Assembly (NCBI GenBank): GCA_012034615.1
Contig: JAAUPA010000009.1
Location: forward strand, 1 to 44,262
Direction: 5' to 3'
Length of the DNA stretch: 44,262 nucleotides
Source of the DNA: Leptolyngbyaceae cyanobacterium CSU_1_4
GTDB taxonomy: Bacteria; Cyanobacteriota; Cyanobacteriia; Elainellales; Elainellaceae
Positions within the stretch are counted from its first letter, which is position 1, and every line of letters begins with the position of its first letter. The notes under the pieces were generated by a model. The model was not told the DNA's origin. It searched no databases and was given only the letters and a program-made list of their open reading frames with translations. A program made the translations under genes and the position numbers. Shown piece by piece: positions 19,401-27,563 of this stretch.

Positions 19401-22276
19401 CAGACCTTGAAATTCTATCTGACCCTCCTCTTCCATCTCTAGAGGGTGATGGGAATGAATGGTTTATAACTGAATCTAATTTACTTCAGGGTGGAGAATC
19501 GGCCGATGTCGCGGATCTTGACCTCTTTGCAGGCGATCGCGCCCCTGAAGTTTCAGGTTCTCTGGAACCATTCGAGCCTTCTGAAGCAGAGGAATTTATC
19601 GCTCTAAGCCCTATTTATGCAGCAGATCTAACCAAGGCTGAAGAAATTGAGGGATTCCCCGATAGCATTTCGGGCTTTATGCAGGCTCAAGATTTAGAAG
19701 GCTCGGAGACAGAGGACTTTACAGGATTTGCGTTTGAACTAGGCAGTGCTGAAGGCTTTGGGGAAGGAGCGATCGCCCCTCCCATTCCTCTGAAGCCCGA
19801 GGCTTCAGCCCACGATGACTTTTCTGCCCTAGATTTATTGATGGAAACCGGAACAGAGTCAGTCTCAGGATCCTACCTTTCCCTCGACTTTGGAGAAAGC
19901 TTCGCTCTGGAGCCGACAGAGACTATGGAAGCCATGGAGAGCCTCTCTTCATCGGGTGTCTCTCTTAATTCACCCAATCCGTCCCCTTCCCCCGATCAAC
20001 TGGATGACTTCTCCGGCTTAGAAGCCCTGATCGGGGAACCGACTCAAACTTCGGCTGAAGCCACTCAGACCTTGTTTGAGCCAGAACAGGATAACTTTGA
20101 TGACTTAGAACTGTTACTGGTTGATCCTGCCCTCCCCCCTAGCCCTTCTGTTGCTGAGATAACTCTAAACAGTTCGTTCAAGAAGGATGAATTTAGTGAC
20201 CTTGAAGATTTGCTGAAAGACGCAGATCAGACCTTGGGTGGAGGCTCAGCCAGCCGTAAAGCCGCCAGTGTTCCTAACCGTCGATCGAATCGCCGGGGCG
20301 TTCTAAGCGATCAGACCATGCGAGTTTCGGTTAAGCATTTAGACAATCTCAACAACCTGGTTGGCGAGATGGTGGTCAACCGGAATAGTTTAGAACAAGC
20401 GCAGGAGCGGTTACGCCAGTTTCTCGACAATTTGCTTTATCAAGTGCAGCAATTGAGCGATGTGGGGCAGAGAATGCGGGACTTGTATGAGCGATCGCTC
20501 CTCGAAAGTTCCTTGCTCTCCACTCGTCGCAGCTATCACCTTAAGCCTCAAAAAGACAGCGGATTTGGCGCAGGACAAAGCAATTCCTCAAGCCACGCCA
20601 CTGGAGAAAGCTTTGATGCATTAGAAATGGATCGCTTTACTGGGTTCCATACCCTTTCTCAAGAAATGATTGAGCTAATTGTTCGAGTGCGAGAATCTGC
20701 TTCTGACATTGACTTTGTGGTGGAAGAAAGTGATCAAGTCACTCGAAACTTCCGGCAAATTACAACTCAGCTTCAAGAAGGTTTGACCCGCGCCCGCATG
20801 GTTCCTTTTGCTCAAACGGCTGACCGTTTGCCCAGAGGCGTGAGAGACAATGCTTTGAAGTATGGCAAGCAAGCAGAACTGCTGGTTGAAGGTCGGGATA
20901 CTCTAATTGACAAGATGATTATTGAGCATCTCTACGACCCCATGACGCACTTGGTTAACAATGCGGTGGCACACGGGATAGAAACGGCAGCAGAAAGGAT
21001 TGCGGCGGGGAAACCGCCCATAGGCAAGATTGTGCTGCGGACTTTCCACCAAGGAAACCAGACTATTATCTCGGTCAGTGATGACGGCGCGGGCATTGAC
21101 CAAGAGCGGGTGAAATCAAAGGCGATCGCCAAAGGGCTGATTACTGCGGCAGAAGCCAAACAGATGTCCCGCATGGACACCTACGATTTACTGTTTCACC
21201 ACGGATTCAGTACTGCCGACCAAATTGACGATCTTAAAGGTCGGGGTGTGGGTCTAGATGTGGTTCGCAGCAACCTCAACGAAATTCGGGGAGTCATTAG
21301 CATCGACTCGACTGTGGGCAAAGGTACAACCTTTACAATCCGGCTACCTCTCACCTTAAGCATCTCTAAAGCCCTCTGCTGCATCAGCAATCGTGCCCGC
21401 ATTGCCTTCCCCATGGATGGCGTAGAAGATATGCTTGATATTCCTAAAGAAAGGGTGCAGATCGATGCCCAAGGTCGCCCCTGCATTTATTGGCGCGATG
21501 CTTTGCTGCCCTTCCAGCCCTTAACGGATTTATTGAAGCATGGGCGGATATTGGGTCGAGGCAGTGTCTATGGAGGCAACCAGGAGGACGACATTATTTC
21601 AGTCGTTGTCTTGCGCAGCACGGGAACTAATTTGGCGCTTCAGGTCGATCAAGTGCTAGGCGAACAAGAGATTGTGATTAAGCAACTAGAAGGCCCTGTA
21701 CCTAAGCCGATTGGCATTGCAGGGGCAACGGTGATGGGAGATGGGCGGATTATGCCGATCGCTGATGTTTTAGAGTTGATTGATCTGGCAGAAGGGCGAG
21801 TTCGTCGAGATGCAGGCAGCTCGCTTTGGGAAATGGAAGAACAGCTTCCGCCAGAAGCCTTTACCGCAAAAACCGAACCCACAGTGCTCATTGTGGATGA
21901 CTCTATTACGGTTCGAGAACTACTATCGATGACTTTCAACAAAGTTGGTTATCGGGTGGAGCAAGCCCGCGACGGGCAAGAGGCTTGGGAAAAGCTTCGC
22001 TCTGGGTTACCGTGTGACTTAGTATTCTGTGACATTGAGATGCCACGAATGGACGGATTAGAACTGCTTTCCCGTCTTCAAAAAGACCCCAGTCTCAGCC
22101 ACTTACCGATCGCCATGCTGACTTCTAGAGGAGCCGATCGCCATCGTCAAATGGCAGTGCAACTGGGCGCGAAGGGATATTTTACTAAGCCCTACTTAGA
22201 AGAAGCGTTGCTAGATGCCGCTCAGCGGATGTTAAAAGGAGAAGTTTTGGTCACAAAAAGCGCCAATCGCCCTTGA
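16490..22276 (+). CDS. hmpE: giant hybrid CheA histidine kinase HmpE
   Basis: This 1928-residue CheA/response-regulator hybrid is the kinase of the Hmp array. An HPt domain at the N-terminus carries phospho-His49 in FRAAHSVKGGAAM. A second helical domain spans about 165-270. Then comes an acidic Ser/Asp/Glu/Leu-rich linker from about 280 to 1260 with short tandem repeats. The dimerisation domain begins near 1275 (MRVSVKHLDNLNNLVGEM) and the ATPase near 1480 (HLVNNAVAHGIE, SDDGAGID). A CheW-like regulatory domain lies at about 1640-1770, and the C-terminal receiver has Asp1848 (VFCDIEMPRMDG). The start follows CAGAGGAACACTGCT. The linker accounts for half the protein. It makes the protein far longer than a standard CheA of 650-1000 residues. 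Confidence 0.93.
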   Translation: MLSEQQQRIMGYFIEEAKDHLNTIEQGLLNLQGTIEDPEMVNEVFRAAHSVKGGAAMLGLTSIQQAAHRLEDYFKILKECPIEIDQALETLFLKIFDALQALLEQLQGPFGLTNDKSAEVMAGVEPVFQELNRRFSGLMGQVNSALLEDVDLSILSAVQPDPAPVGVPAAEESALQLIFQSEVPVRLREMLQLFKQKETADSRQQLQALCSVLGQYGDPLDLLAWCRLLDDVRRAIANPENSYRALAPIIIKEVKQAQELVLSRRSNDILASTSLMALLPLQDESNIYNLPTDLATDLATELASDLGSDFTDLLGSMELSSSGFGEREDDLSLGELDSFVVPVNESLRMDGAIAPSDLVANDNWFNDALIEESEMEAIAPDDSLFESEFSLNFNEANFEISAPLELSFDEQPSSTINSSIANSSNSSIDSRTGPEVGIAELNSLADLFEGEMPNLDLSWQSEEPLNDNHETTGFIESRSQNPNHEFSDLLLDGLDDLDPSHDFVLDDLVEEDLSELLDSTSRPQQSGSFTASVNLPSPKNLTVSEDLSGSEDLSEDFLESTLSPDDAFGVDWLNSSSLSPEILSETSSELSSNEPRSDRGFIDAVDPETADEPFDLNLSFDLNSRNDGAIATSDDHPFDLAEVDPSNRAEQPAWLTSADPFALSIADQAAESSEPNVLGSNDLDLGSNDNDSPFSFFEADCFEQSIEVEPLETSAFSLVAEEVDTTFNLLTPKEISNLANPSEDISELLGEQSSTTDGSELFFEMESSGEELEVVSASFFEENLEEMSLLETAAKADQATEELLPELKLEPNLELNLPAELPAEGSGLTFFSADQPATQAEDERATFEFNHLWNHHPEPELAVSKLDGIEEENVLENSPNLLNFELQPQTNEVDVSNLTDNSVECSSELHFPSPEKNTEPNFPHLTHHLESNLELMAQDTELAHLWAEDSAEGETTELAHLWVEDLAEGETDLEILSDPPLPSLEGDGNEWFITESNLLQGGESADVADLDLFAGDRAPEVSGSLEPFEPSEAEEFIALSPIYAADLTKAEEIEGFPDSISGFMQAQDLEGSETEDFTGFAFELGSAEGFGEGAIAPPIPLKPEASAHDDFSALDLLMETGTESVSGSYLSLDFGESFALEPTETMEAMESLSSSGVSLNSPNPSPSPDQLDDFSGLEALIGEPTQTSAEATQTLFEPEQDNFDDLELLLVDPALPPSPSVAEITLNSSFKKDEFSDLEDLLKDADQTLGGGSASRKAASVPNRRSNRRGVLSDQTMRVSVKHLDNLNNLVGEMVVNRNSLEQAQERLRQFLDNLLYQVQQLSDVGQRMRDLYERSLLESSLLSTRRSYHLKPQKDSGFGAGQSNSSSHATGESFDALEMDRFTGFHTLSQEMIELIVRVRESASDIDFVVEESDQVTRNFRQITTQLQEGLTRARMVPFAQTADRLPRGVRDNALKYGKQAELLVEGRDTLIDKMIIEHLYDPMTHLVNNAVAHGIETAAERIAAGKPPIGKIVLRTFHQGNQTIISVSDDGAGIDQERVKSKAIAKGLITAAEAKQMSRMDTYDLLFHHGFSTADQIDDLKGRGVGLDVVRSNLNEIRGVISIDSTVGKGTTFTIRLPLTLSISKALCCISNRARIAFPMDGVEDMLDIPKERVQIDAQGRPCIYWRDALLPFQPLTDLLKHGRILGRGSVYGGNQEDDIISVVVLRSTGTNLALQVDQVLGEQEIVIKQLEGPVPKPIGIAGATVMGDGRIMPIADVLELIDLAEGRVRRDAGSSLWEMEEQLPPEAFTAKTEPTVLIVDDSITVRELLSMTFNKVGYRVEQARDGQEAWEKLRSGLPCDLVFCDIEMPRMDGLELLSRLQKDPSLSHLPIAMLTSRGADRHRQMAVQLGAKGYFTKPYLEEALLDAAQRMLKGEVLVTKSANRP
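19307..19402. repeat. 48-bp tandem repeat inside the hmpE linker
   Basis: Two in-frame 48-base units (19307-19354 and 19355-19402) encode TELAHLWAEDSAEGET and TELAHLWVEDLAEGET. Smaller in-frame repeats occur near 17360-17400 (LATDLATELASDLG) and near 18530-18560 (GSNDLDLGSNDND). The linker seems to grow by slippage in multiples of three. Confidence 0.85.
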
Positions 22277-22371
22277 GCCTTTGAATGCTACAAGACTACT
22301 GCCACCCCTCTACCCGTTCTCTCTTCCGCAATCTATCTGTAGTGCTATTTCTTGTAATTGGTCTTAGAAGG

Positions 22372-23484
22372 CTACTGCAAACTTTTATAAAAGGGTCGCT
22401 TGACGACGATCGCCGGATAAGTTTTACCTCTAATTTCTACCTCTACGGACTGGTTGAGTTTTGAAAGGTCGCTACGCACGTAGCCCAGGGCGATCGGGTA
22501 GCCTAACGTGGGAGAGAGGGTGCCACTGGTCACGGTTCCCACAGGCTCTCCGTCATAAAAAATTGGGTAGCCATGGCGGGCAATGTTGCGTCCCTCCAGC
22601 CTTAGCCCCACTAACCGTCGAGAAACGCCGGACTGCTTTTGCGCCTCTAACCGCGATCGCCCGATGAAATCACCTTTGCGGTCAAGATGCACCACCCAAG
22701 CCAGCCCTGCTTCTAGAGGCGTTGTCTGCTCATCAATGTCTTGCCCATAAAGCGCCATTGCTGCCTCAAGCCGCAACGTATCCCGCGCCCCCAGCCCACA
22801 GGGAAGAACATTTTGAGCCAAGAGCGATCGCCATAGCTCTACCCCAACCTCCGGGGGAACCATCACCTCAAACCCATCTTCTCCGGTATACCCCGTCCGA
22901 GCCAAGAAGCCAGATTGACCCAAAACAGTTGCCTCAAGATGACCAAAGCGTTTAATCATCGATAAATCTTCCTGGACAAACTTCTGAAGCATTTGCACAG
23001 CCTCAGGTCCCTGAACCGCAATGAGCGTTTGCGTCAGAGAAAGATCCTGAAAATTGATTTGTGATAAATCCAAATGAGCCTGCAACCAATCCCGATCCTT
23101 TGCGGCAGTCGAGGCATTGACAATAGTGACGATGCACTGCGCTCCTGCATCATTAATACCCTGGTAGTAAATAATCAAGTCGTCAATAATCCCTGCATTG
23201 GGGTTTAGCAAAACCGTGTATTGCGCTTCCCCAGGCTTTAAGCCGCTCAAATCAGAGGGAACCAGATATTGAAGCTGCTCAATTAGGTGATGACCGCTCA
23301 ACACAAACTTGCCCATATGGGAAATATCAAACAGACCTGCGTGCTGTCGGACTGCCTGATGCTCTTTGCCAATCCCGCCATATTGAACTGGCATTTCCCA
23401 ACCCGAGAAAGGCACCATCCTGGCATTGAGTTCAAGATGAAGCAGATGGAGCGGAGTATAGAAAGGGAGGTTGGGATGAGACAT
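22372..23484 (-). CDS. gcvT: glycine cleavage system aminomethyltransferase (T protein)
   Basis: The T protein takes the aminomethyl group from lipoylated H protein and transfers the one-carbon unit to tetrahydrofolate, releasing ammonia. In cyanobacteria this serves glycine breakdown in photorespiration. About 370 residues: PFSGWEMPVQYGGIGKEHQAVR near the N-terminus, FDISHMGKFVLSG, and TGYTGEDGFEVMVP in the middle, with the C-terminal barrel GTVTSGTLSPTLGYPIALGYV. I chose the ATG at 23484 (MSHPNLPFYTPL), although a GTG at 23502 overlaps the stop of the upstream gene. It is convergent with hmpE. The H and P proteins are not in the window. Confidence 0.94.
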   Translation of the reverse strand: MSHPNLPFYTPLHLLHLELNARMVPFSGWEMPVQYGGIGKEHQAVRQHAGLFDISHMGKFVLSGHHLIEQLQYLVPSDLSGLKPGEAQYTVLLNPNAGIIDDLIIYYQGINDAGAQCIVTIVNASTAAKDRDWLQAHLDLSQINFQDLSLTQTLIAVQGPEAVQMLQKFVQEDLSMIKRFGHLEATVLGQSGFLARTGYTGEDGFEVMVPPEVGVELWRSLLAQNVLPCGLGARDTLRLEAAMALYGQDIDEQTTPLEAGLAWVVHLDRKGDFIGRSRLEAQKQSGVSRRLVGLRLEGRNIARHGYPIFYDGEPVGTVTSGTLSPTLGYPIALGYVRSDLSKLNQSVEVEIRGKTYPAIVVKRPFYKSLQ

Positions 23485-23501
23485 GGGCAAGGTGAAGAAC
23501 A

Positions 23502-24608
23502 CTAAGGATTTGAGAAGGTATTAATCTGTCCGCCACCGATAGAACGACCCGGAACCGCGCGAGGGACAGAAAAAGGGGAGGGCATGGGAGCAGACGGGGC
23601 AAAAGAGGGCTGAACCTCAGGGTAAGCGGCTTGCCCAGTGGGATAAGACGGTTGCCCACCATCATAGAGCTGTCTAGGCACCACAGGATTAGTTTGGGGG
23701 ACGATTTGTCCTGGAATAGGCTGAAGATTGCTGGGAAAAGACGGTCTGACAGTAGGCGGCGCAGTTTGTAAGCTAGGGGGCAAGGTGTATCCAGTCGTGC
23801 CTGGAGAAGGGGAGAGCTGAGGCACAAACTGGGGGTTGGGCAATCCCAGGGGCGATGATTCTGGGGATCCTAAGGCATTTTTCTCTAGGGAGCCTGCCAT
23901 AAATCTTGAGGCTTCACTCGGTGCTGCCCAAGGTTGAGCCAGGGAACGGATAGAAGGAAGAGAGGATGGAGTTTCGGTAGAGGAATATCGATTGAGAGCG
24001 GACTGAAGGGGATTGAGAGCAGCGGTGTCATTAGGAGAGGCAAGGCGACTGCGGACGACATCGCTAGAAGGGGAGCCAGAAAGTCCTATCAGGGGGGAAC
24101 CTGGGGAATAGAGATTAGGAACTTGGCTTTCTGGAGGACGATCGCGCTGTTTCTCAGAAGCAGAGGGAGTTGTGAGAAAGGAAGAGGGCGATCGCCCAGC
24201 TTTATCTTTTTGGGCAGGGGTAGAAGATCGACCCAGCAGAAATTCTTGAAGGAGGGGAGCTCTGGAACTATCACTTCTAGAAGATTGGGAAGTTGAACGA
24301 GTCTGGAGGGTAGCCCTAGACTGAAGGGGAGCCGTAGAAATGTCGGGAAGGGTCTCAAAAAGCTCACTATTGCTAGCGGGCATGTTTTGGGTCGGCAGAT
24401 TGCCTAAAGGGTTTTGGTTCGGCGGATAGGCGGCGGCATCGGGGTCGTTGCTGCCTGTATATTGCTGGGGGTTTGCCAAATACTCTCTGACCCAAAAGAT
24501 TGATAAAATCAACCCAGAAGCGGTAACCCAGACCAGAGGACGCTTCAAGATCTTCAGTCGGGCTTTAAGATAACGAATGGAAGCGGGGGTCTGCTTGAAA
24601 GTCGGCAT
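23502..24608 (-). CDS. membrane-anchored Pro/Ser-rich protein of unknown function
   Basis: This 368-residue protein has a basic N-terminus (YLKARLKILKRP), one transmembrane helix near residues 27-43 (VWVTASGLILSIFWV), and then over 300 residues of Pro, Ser, Gln and Asn-rich sequence with no recognisable domain. It looks extended or disordered on the outer side of the membrane. An in-frame Met start (MPTFKQTP) and a single uninterrupted frame support a real gene. Its stop overlaps a possible gcvT GTG, and it starts about 70 bases after the LptF/G gene, so it may share the lpt transcript. I do not recognise a family. A cell-envelope role is only a guess from position and topology. Confidence 0.65.
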   Translation of the reverse strand: MPTFKQTPASIRYLKARLKILKRPLVWVTASGLILSIFWVREYLANPQQYTGSNDPDAAAYPPNQNPLGNLPTQNMPASNSELFETLPDISTAPLQSRATLQTRSTSQSSRSDSSRAPLLQEFLLGRSSTPAQKDKAGRSPSSFLTTPSASEKQRDRPPESQVPNLYSPGSPLIGLSGSPSSDVVRSRLASPNDTAALNPLQSALNRYSSTETPSSLPSIRSLAQPWAAPSEASRFMAGSLEKNALGSPESSPLGLPNPQFVPQLSPSPGTTGYTLPPSLQTAPPTVRPSFPSNLQPIPGQIVPQTNPVVPRQLYDGGQPSYPTGQAAYPEVQPSFAPSAPMPSPFSVPRAVPGRSIGGGQINTFSNP

Positions 24609-24677
24609 CTTTGATCCCTCCGGTTCTGCGGGTGTTTACACAAGTTTAACGAACGAACATCATTAGATCCGATCGGG

Positions 24678-25874
24678 CTATCGAGACGAACGAACCAAAA
24701 GCAACCCAGCGGTGATGAGACCGAATAGATTAGGGAGCCACCCGCCTAAAACGGGAGAAATGTAGCCAAGCTGGGCGATCGACCCAAAAACAATTGTCAA
24801 CAAATAGTACCCAAAGATAATCCCTAAGCTAATGGCAAACCCTGTGGCGCGCCCTGCCCGTTCTAGGTGAGAACCCAAAGCAGCGCCTACCAACCCAAAG
24901 GCAATACAAACGAACGGGAGGGCGTACTTTTGTTGGATTCGCACTTGCAGCTTGCGAATTTGGTCATCGCTGCCACCTTGTTTAAGAAGATCTAAGTACC
25001 CTGAGGCTTCCGCAATGTTCATCTCATCATAGTTTCGTTTGCGGGTGGCAAGGTCGAGAGGAGCGCGGGGTAGCTTGAGCTGTTGGTTTTCAAAAGTGAC
25101 GATATTGCGGAAAGCGCCGTCTGTTGAAACGATATAAATTGTGCCATCAGAGAAATCCCAAAGGCTCTGCTGGCTATTCCACTGAGCAGATTTGGCGCTG
25201 ACAATTTGCTCTAAGCCTTCTTGAGAAAAATCGAGAATGGTGAGTCCTTGCATTCGTTCGCCATCAAACTTCTTGGCATAGAACAGTCGAGACAGAGCTT
25301 GTTCACTCTCACCATCTGGAAGCATAATTTTTTTATATTCTTCGTAGCGAATATTGCGTTCGCTGAAGGGTGGGTTGTCTTCTTGCAGCGCCTCCGCCAG
25401 GGTGATGGCAGATTGATAGTTGGCTGCTGGGACGATGAGTTCGTTGAAGGCGAAGGTGAGCCCGGTGATGAGACAGCAAATGCCTAAGGCGGGCAGAACC
25501 ATGCGATAAACGCTAACGCCGCAAGCTTTGAGGGCGGTGAGTTCGCTATCACTGGAGAGGCGGCTGTAGGTCATGAGGGTTGCCAGCAGGGTTGCCATGG
25601 GGAAGGAGTAGGCAACGAACTGGGGAAACCGCAGGAAGAAAATTTTGGCGGCGATCGCAAAGGACAGCCCCGACTCAGTAATTTTACGAATCAAATCAAA
25701 CAACGCATCAACCGAAACGCCTAGCGACGAAAACACGCCAACCCCAAATAAAAATGGCAGAATAAGCTCGATCGCCAAATACCGATCCATCACTGAAAAC
25801 TTTAAAGAATTTCTCAAGGATTGAAACGGGGAGGGATGGCGGGGAGAATTGCGTTTGAAAGAGCTGATAGCCAT
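24678..25874 (-). CDS. LptF/LptG family lipopolysaccharide export permease
   Basis: This 398-residue inner-membrane permease is of the YjgP/YjgQ (LptF/LptG) family, which extracts lipopolysaccharide from the inner membrane using LptB ATPase. After 28 polar residues come MDRYLAIELILPFLFGVGVFSS and two further N-terminal helices. A periplasmic beta-jellyroll of about 170 residues follows, then three C-terminal helices (YALPFVCIAFGLVGAALGSHLERAGRATGFAISL). Cyanobacteria usually have one such permease rather than a distinct F and G pair, so I leave the symbol blank. The gene starts 25 bases after the lptB stop, in the order lptA-lptB-permease, which supports one operon. Confidence 0.9.
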   Translation of the reverse strand: MAISSFKRNSPRHPSPFQSLRNSLKFSVMDRYLAIELILPFLFGVGVFSSLGVSVDALFDLIRKITESGLSFAIAAKIFFLRFPQFVAYSFPMATLLATLMTYSRLSSDSELTALKACGVSVYRMVLPALGICCLITGLTFAFNELIVPAANYQSAITLAEALQEDNPPFSERNIRYEEYKKIMLPDGESEQALSRLFYAKKFDGERMQGLTILDFSQEGLEQIVSAKSAQWNSQQSLWDFSDGTIYIVSTDGAFRNIVTFENQQLKLPRAPLDLATRKRNYDEMNIAEASGYLDLLKQGGSDDQIRKLQVRIQQKYALPFVCIAFGLVGAALGSHLERAGRATGFAISLGIIFGYYLLTIVFGSIAQLGYISPVLGGWLPNLFGLITAGLLLVRSSR

Positions 25875-25899
25875 ATCGAGGAATCAAAATGAAACGTCG

Positions 25900-26640
25900 C
25901 TAGAGTTGAAAGCCATCGCCTAAATAGTATTGGCGCACCAGGGGATTGGCATAAAGCTCCTCACTGCTTCCGGATGCCAGGATTTGTCCATCGCGCATGA
26001 TGTAGCCGCGATCGGTAATTTCCAGGGTTTCGCGAACGTTGTGGTCTGTAATCAGAATACCCATTTGGCGATCGCGCAACCGTCCAATGATGTCCTGAAT
26101 TTCGGTAACGGCGATCGGGTCAATTCCAGCAAAGGGTTCATCTAAAAACAAGAACTTAGGACCGTCTACTCCAGCAGCCAGGGCTCTCGCAATCTCAGTT
26201 CGCCGCCGTTCCCCGCCCGATACGCGAATTCCTAGGGTAGAAGCCACTCTTTCTAGCCGAAACTCTTTAAGGAGATAGTGCAACCGATCTTGACACTCAT
26301 CAGCAGGCACTTGGGTTTGTTGAAGAACCAGCAGAATATTGTCTTTAACGGTTAAATGTCTAAAAATGCTCGGTTCTTGAGCAAGATAGCCAATTCCCAG
26401 CCGTGCTCGCTCAAAAATGGGCATTGCTGTGATATCGCGATCGTTCAGCCAAACCTTTCCTTGATCCGGCTTTTCTAAGCCGGTAGCAATGTAAAACGTA
26501 GAAGTTTTACCGGCTCCGTTGGGTCCTAGCAACCCAACGACCTCTCCCATTGCCACAGAAAGATGAACGCGATTGACAACGACGCGCTTGCCATAGGATT
26601 TGTGGATGTTCTCCAGTACAATTTTCAAGGAATTGCTCAA
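25900..26640 (-). CDS. lptB: LPS export ABC transporter ATP-binding protein LptB
   Basis: This is the cytoplasmic ATPase of the Lpt machine. Motifs are Walker [12 protein letters not shown]-loop [12 protein letters not shown], signature [18 protein letters not shown], Walker [13 protein letters not shown] and the switch His in ITDHNVRE. The open frame extends to 26832, but its first 64 codons overlap lptA and look non-coding (basic, Ser/Pro-rich). LptB proteins begin at [15 protein letters not shown] therefore place the start at one of two TTG codons, 26640 ([10 protein letters not shown], with AGGA about 11 bases upstream) or 26628. A TTG start may limit its expression. The stop is 25 bases before the permease start. 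Confidence 0.9.
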   Translation of the reverse strand: MSNSLKIVLENIHKSYGKRVVVNRVHLSVAMGEVVGLLGPNGAGKTSTFYIATGLEKPDQGKVWLNDRDITAMPIFERARLGIGYLAQEPSIFRHLTVKDNILLVLQQTQVPADECQDRLHYLLKEFRLERVASTLGIRVSGGERRRTEIARALAAGVDGPKFLFLDEPFAGIDPIAVTEIQDIIGRLRDRQMGILITDHNVRETLEITDRGYIMRDGQILASGSSEELYANPLVRQYYLGDGFQL

Positions 26641-26704
26641 GGGTACGTGAGTCCTAGCATAGGCTGGTATCGATTTTACCAGAGGGTAGCGTGATCTATG
26701 GGGT

Positions 26705-27239
26705 TTAAGGGTTTGGCGGACTAAAGGGAGTTTTAAATTCTGGCTTGGGGTTGAAGGTAGGCTGCCCCGTCGGAGCGGTTCCTGTTGGAGCCGGGTCTTG
26801 AATGATGTAGATCGATTGAACTTGCTGACCATCAGCGGGCAAGGCTACGAAACGTCCCTCGTTCACAAGATAGGTAATGGTTTCACCTCGCAGGCTGTTA
26901 CCCGCTTGTAAAACGTAAACGTTGCCACTCAGAACAATGCGTCCTTCGCGGCTGTAATACTGTGCCTGAACAGAGGTGGCTTGAATTTGGCGAGCCGGAT
27001 AGTTAATTTGAACATTGCCCCGAGCGGTAATGACCCCAGTAATGGAGTTGGCTTCTGTCGTATCGGCATCTAGGCGGAGCCGCTGAGCATCGGTGGGGGC
27101 AGGGGGCGGCGGCAGGTGCCTGGGCAAGAGCGGAGGGAGTTGGGGAACTTGGGATTGCCCCAACCAGCGCCAGGAGCAAGCCGATCGCCAGTCCAAGCTG
27201 ACGCAGTGGGGGGTTGGGGGGAAGGTGAGCAGGCAGCAT
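26705..27239 (-). pseudogene. lptA: LptA/OstA-like LPS transport protein, interrupted by one frameshift
   Basis: This is the periplasmic bridge protein of lipopolysaccharide export. The first frame, from the ATG at 27239, gives a signal peptide (LGLAIGLLLALVGAI, then SALAQAP). The second frame carries the OstA-fold body: DAQRLRLDADTTEANSITGVITARGNVQINYPARQIQATS, then GNVYVLQAGNSLRGETITY. Joining them needs removal of one base from one of the two G5 runs (plus strand) at 27095-27099 or 27102-27106. That yields one protein of about 178 residues with a normal Pro-rich link (APAAAPAPTDAQ). Both parts are well preserved, so a homopolymer error or very recent mutation is likely. lptB follows on the same strand. 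Confidence 0.85.
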
Positions 27240-27505
27240 AATCAGGGCTTGGGTAAGGAAGGGGTCTAGAATTTGGTAGATGAACTTGGTGAAGGCAAAA
27301 TTTTATACCAGATTAGGCGATCGGCAACTCTTCAACGAGGGAGGGATGATGCGATCGTGTACGAGGTGGACATCGTTCAGCCCCGCCCCTCTTGCCTATA
27401 TAAGACGGTGCTAGACAGAAATGAGTTGCTGATTTCATTAACTTTACTCGAACTTTATGGTTCTATCGTGGCATGGCAGCTAGATTCGTGTCCACTGAGG
27501 GGAAC

Positions 27506-27563
27506 GCCCTTAGGGCGGAGGAGCGATCGCCAGAGTAATGGTCGGCAGAGTTATGGTCGGCAG
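27506..27563. repeat. 15-bp tandem repeat at the DUF309 C-terminus
   Basis: AGTAATGGTCGGCAG (27534-27548) and AGTTATGGTCGGCAG (27549-27563) are adjacent and in frame. On the reverse strand they encode the repeated LPTIT of the C-terminal tail. A CGCCC-TTA-GGGCG stem (27505-27517) sits over the stop codon and may act in 3-prime processing. Confidence 0.6.

Noticed and set aside
22277-22371. Terminator between hmpE and gcvT
   Set aside because: No stem of useful length followed by a U-tract could be found in this convergent gap.
26641-26832. N-terminal extension of LptB
   Set aside because: It overlaps lptA in another frame and has the biased, basic composition of a shadow frame. The family start lies downstream.
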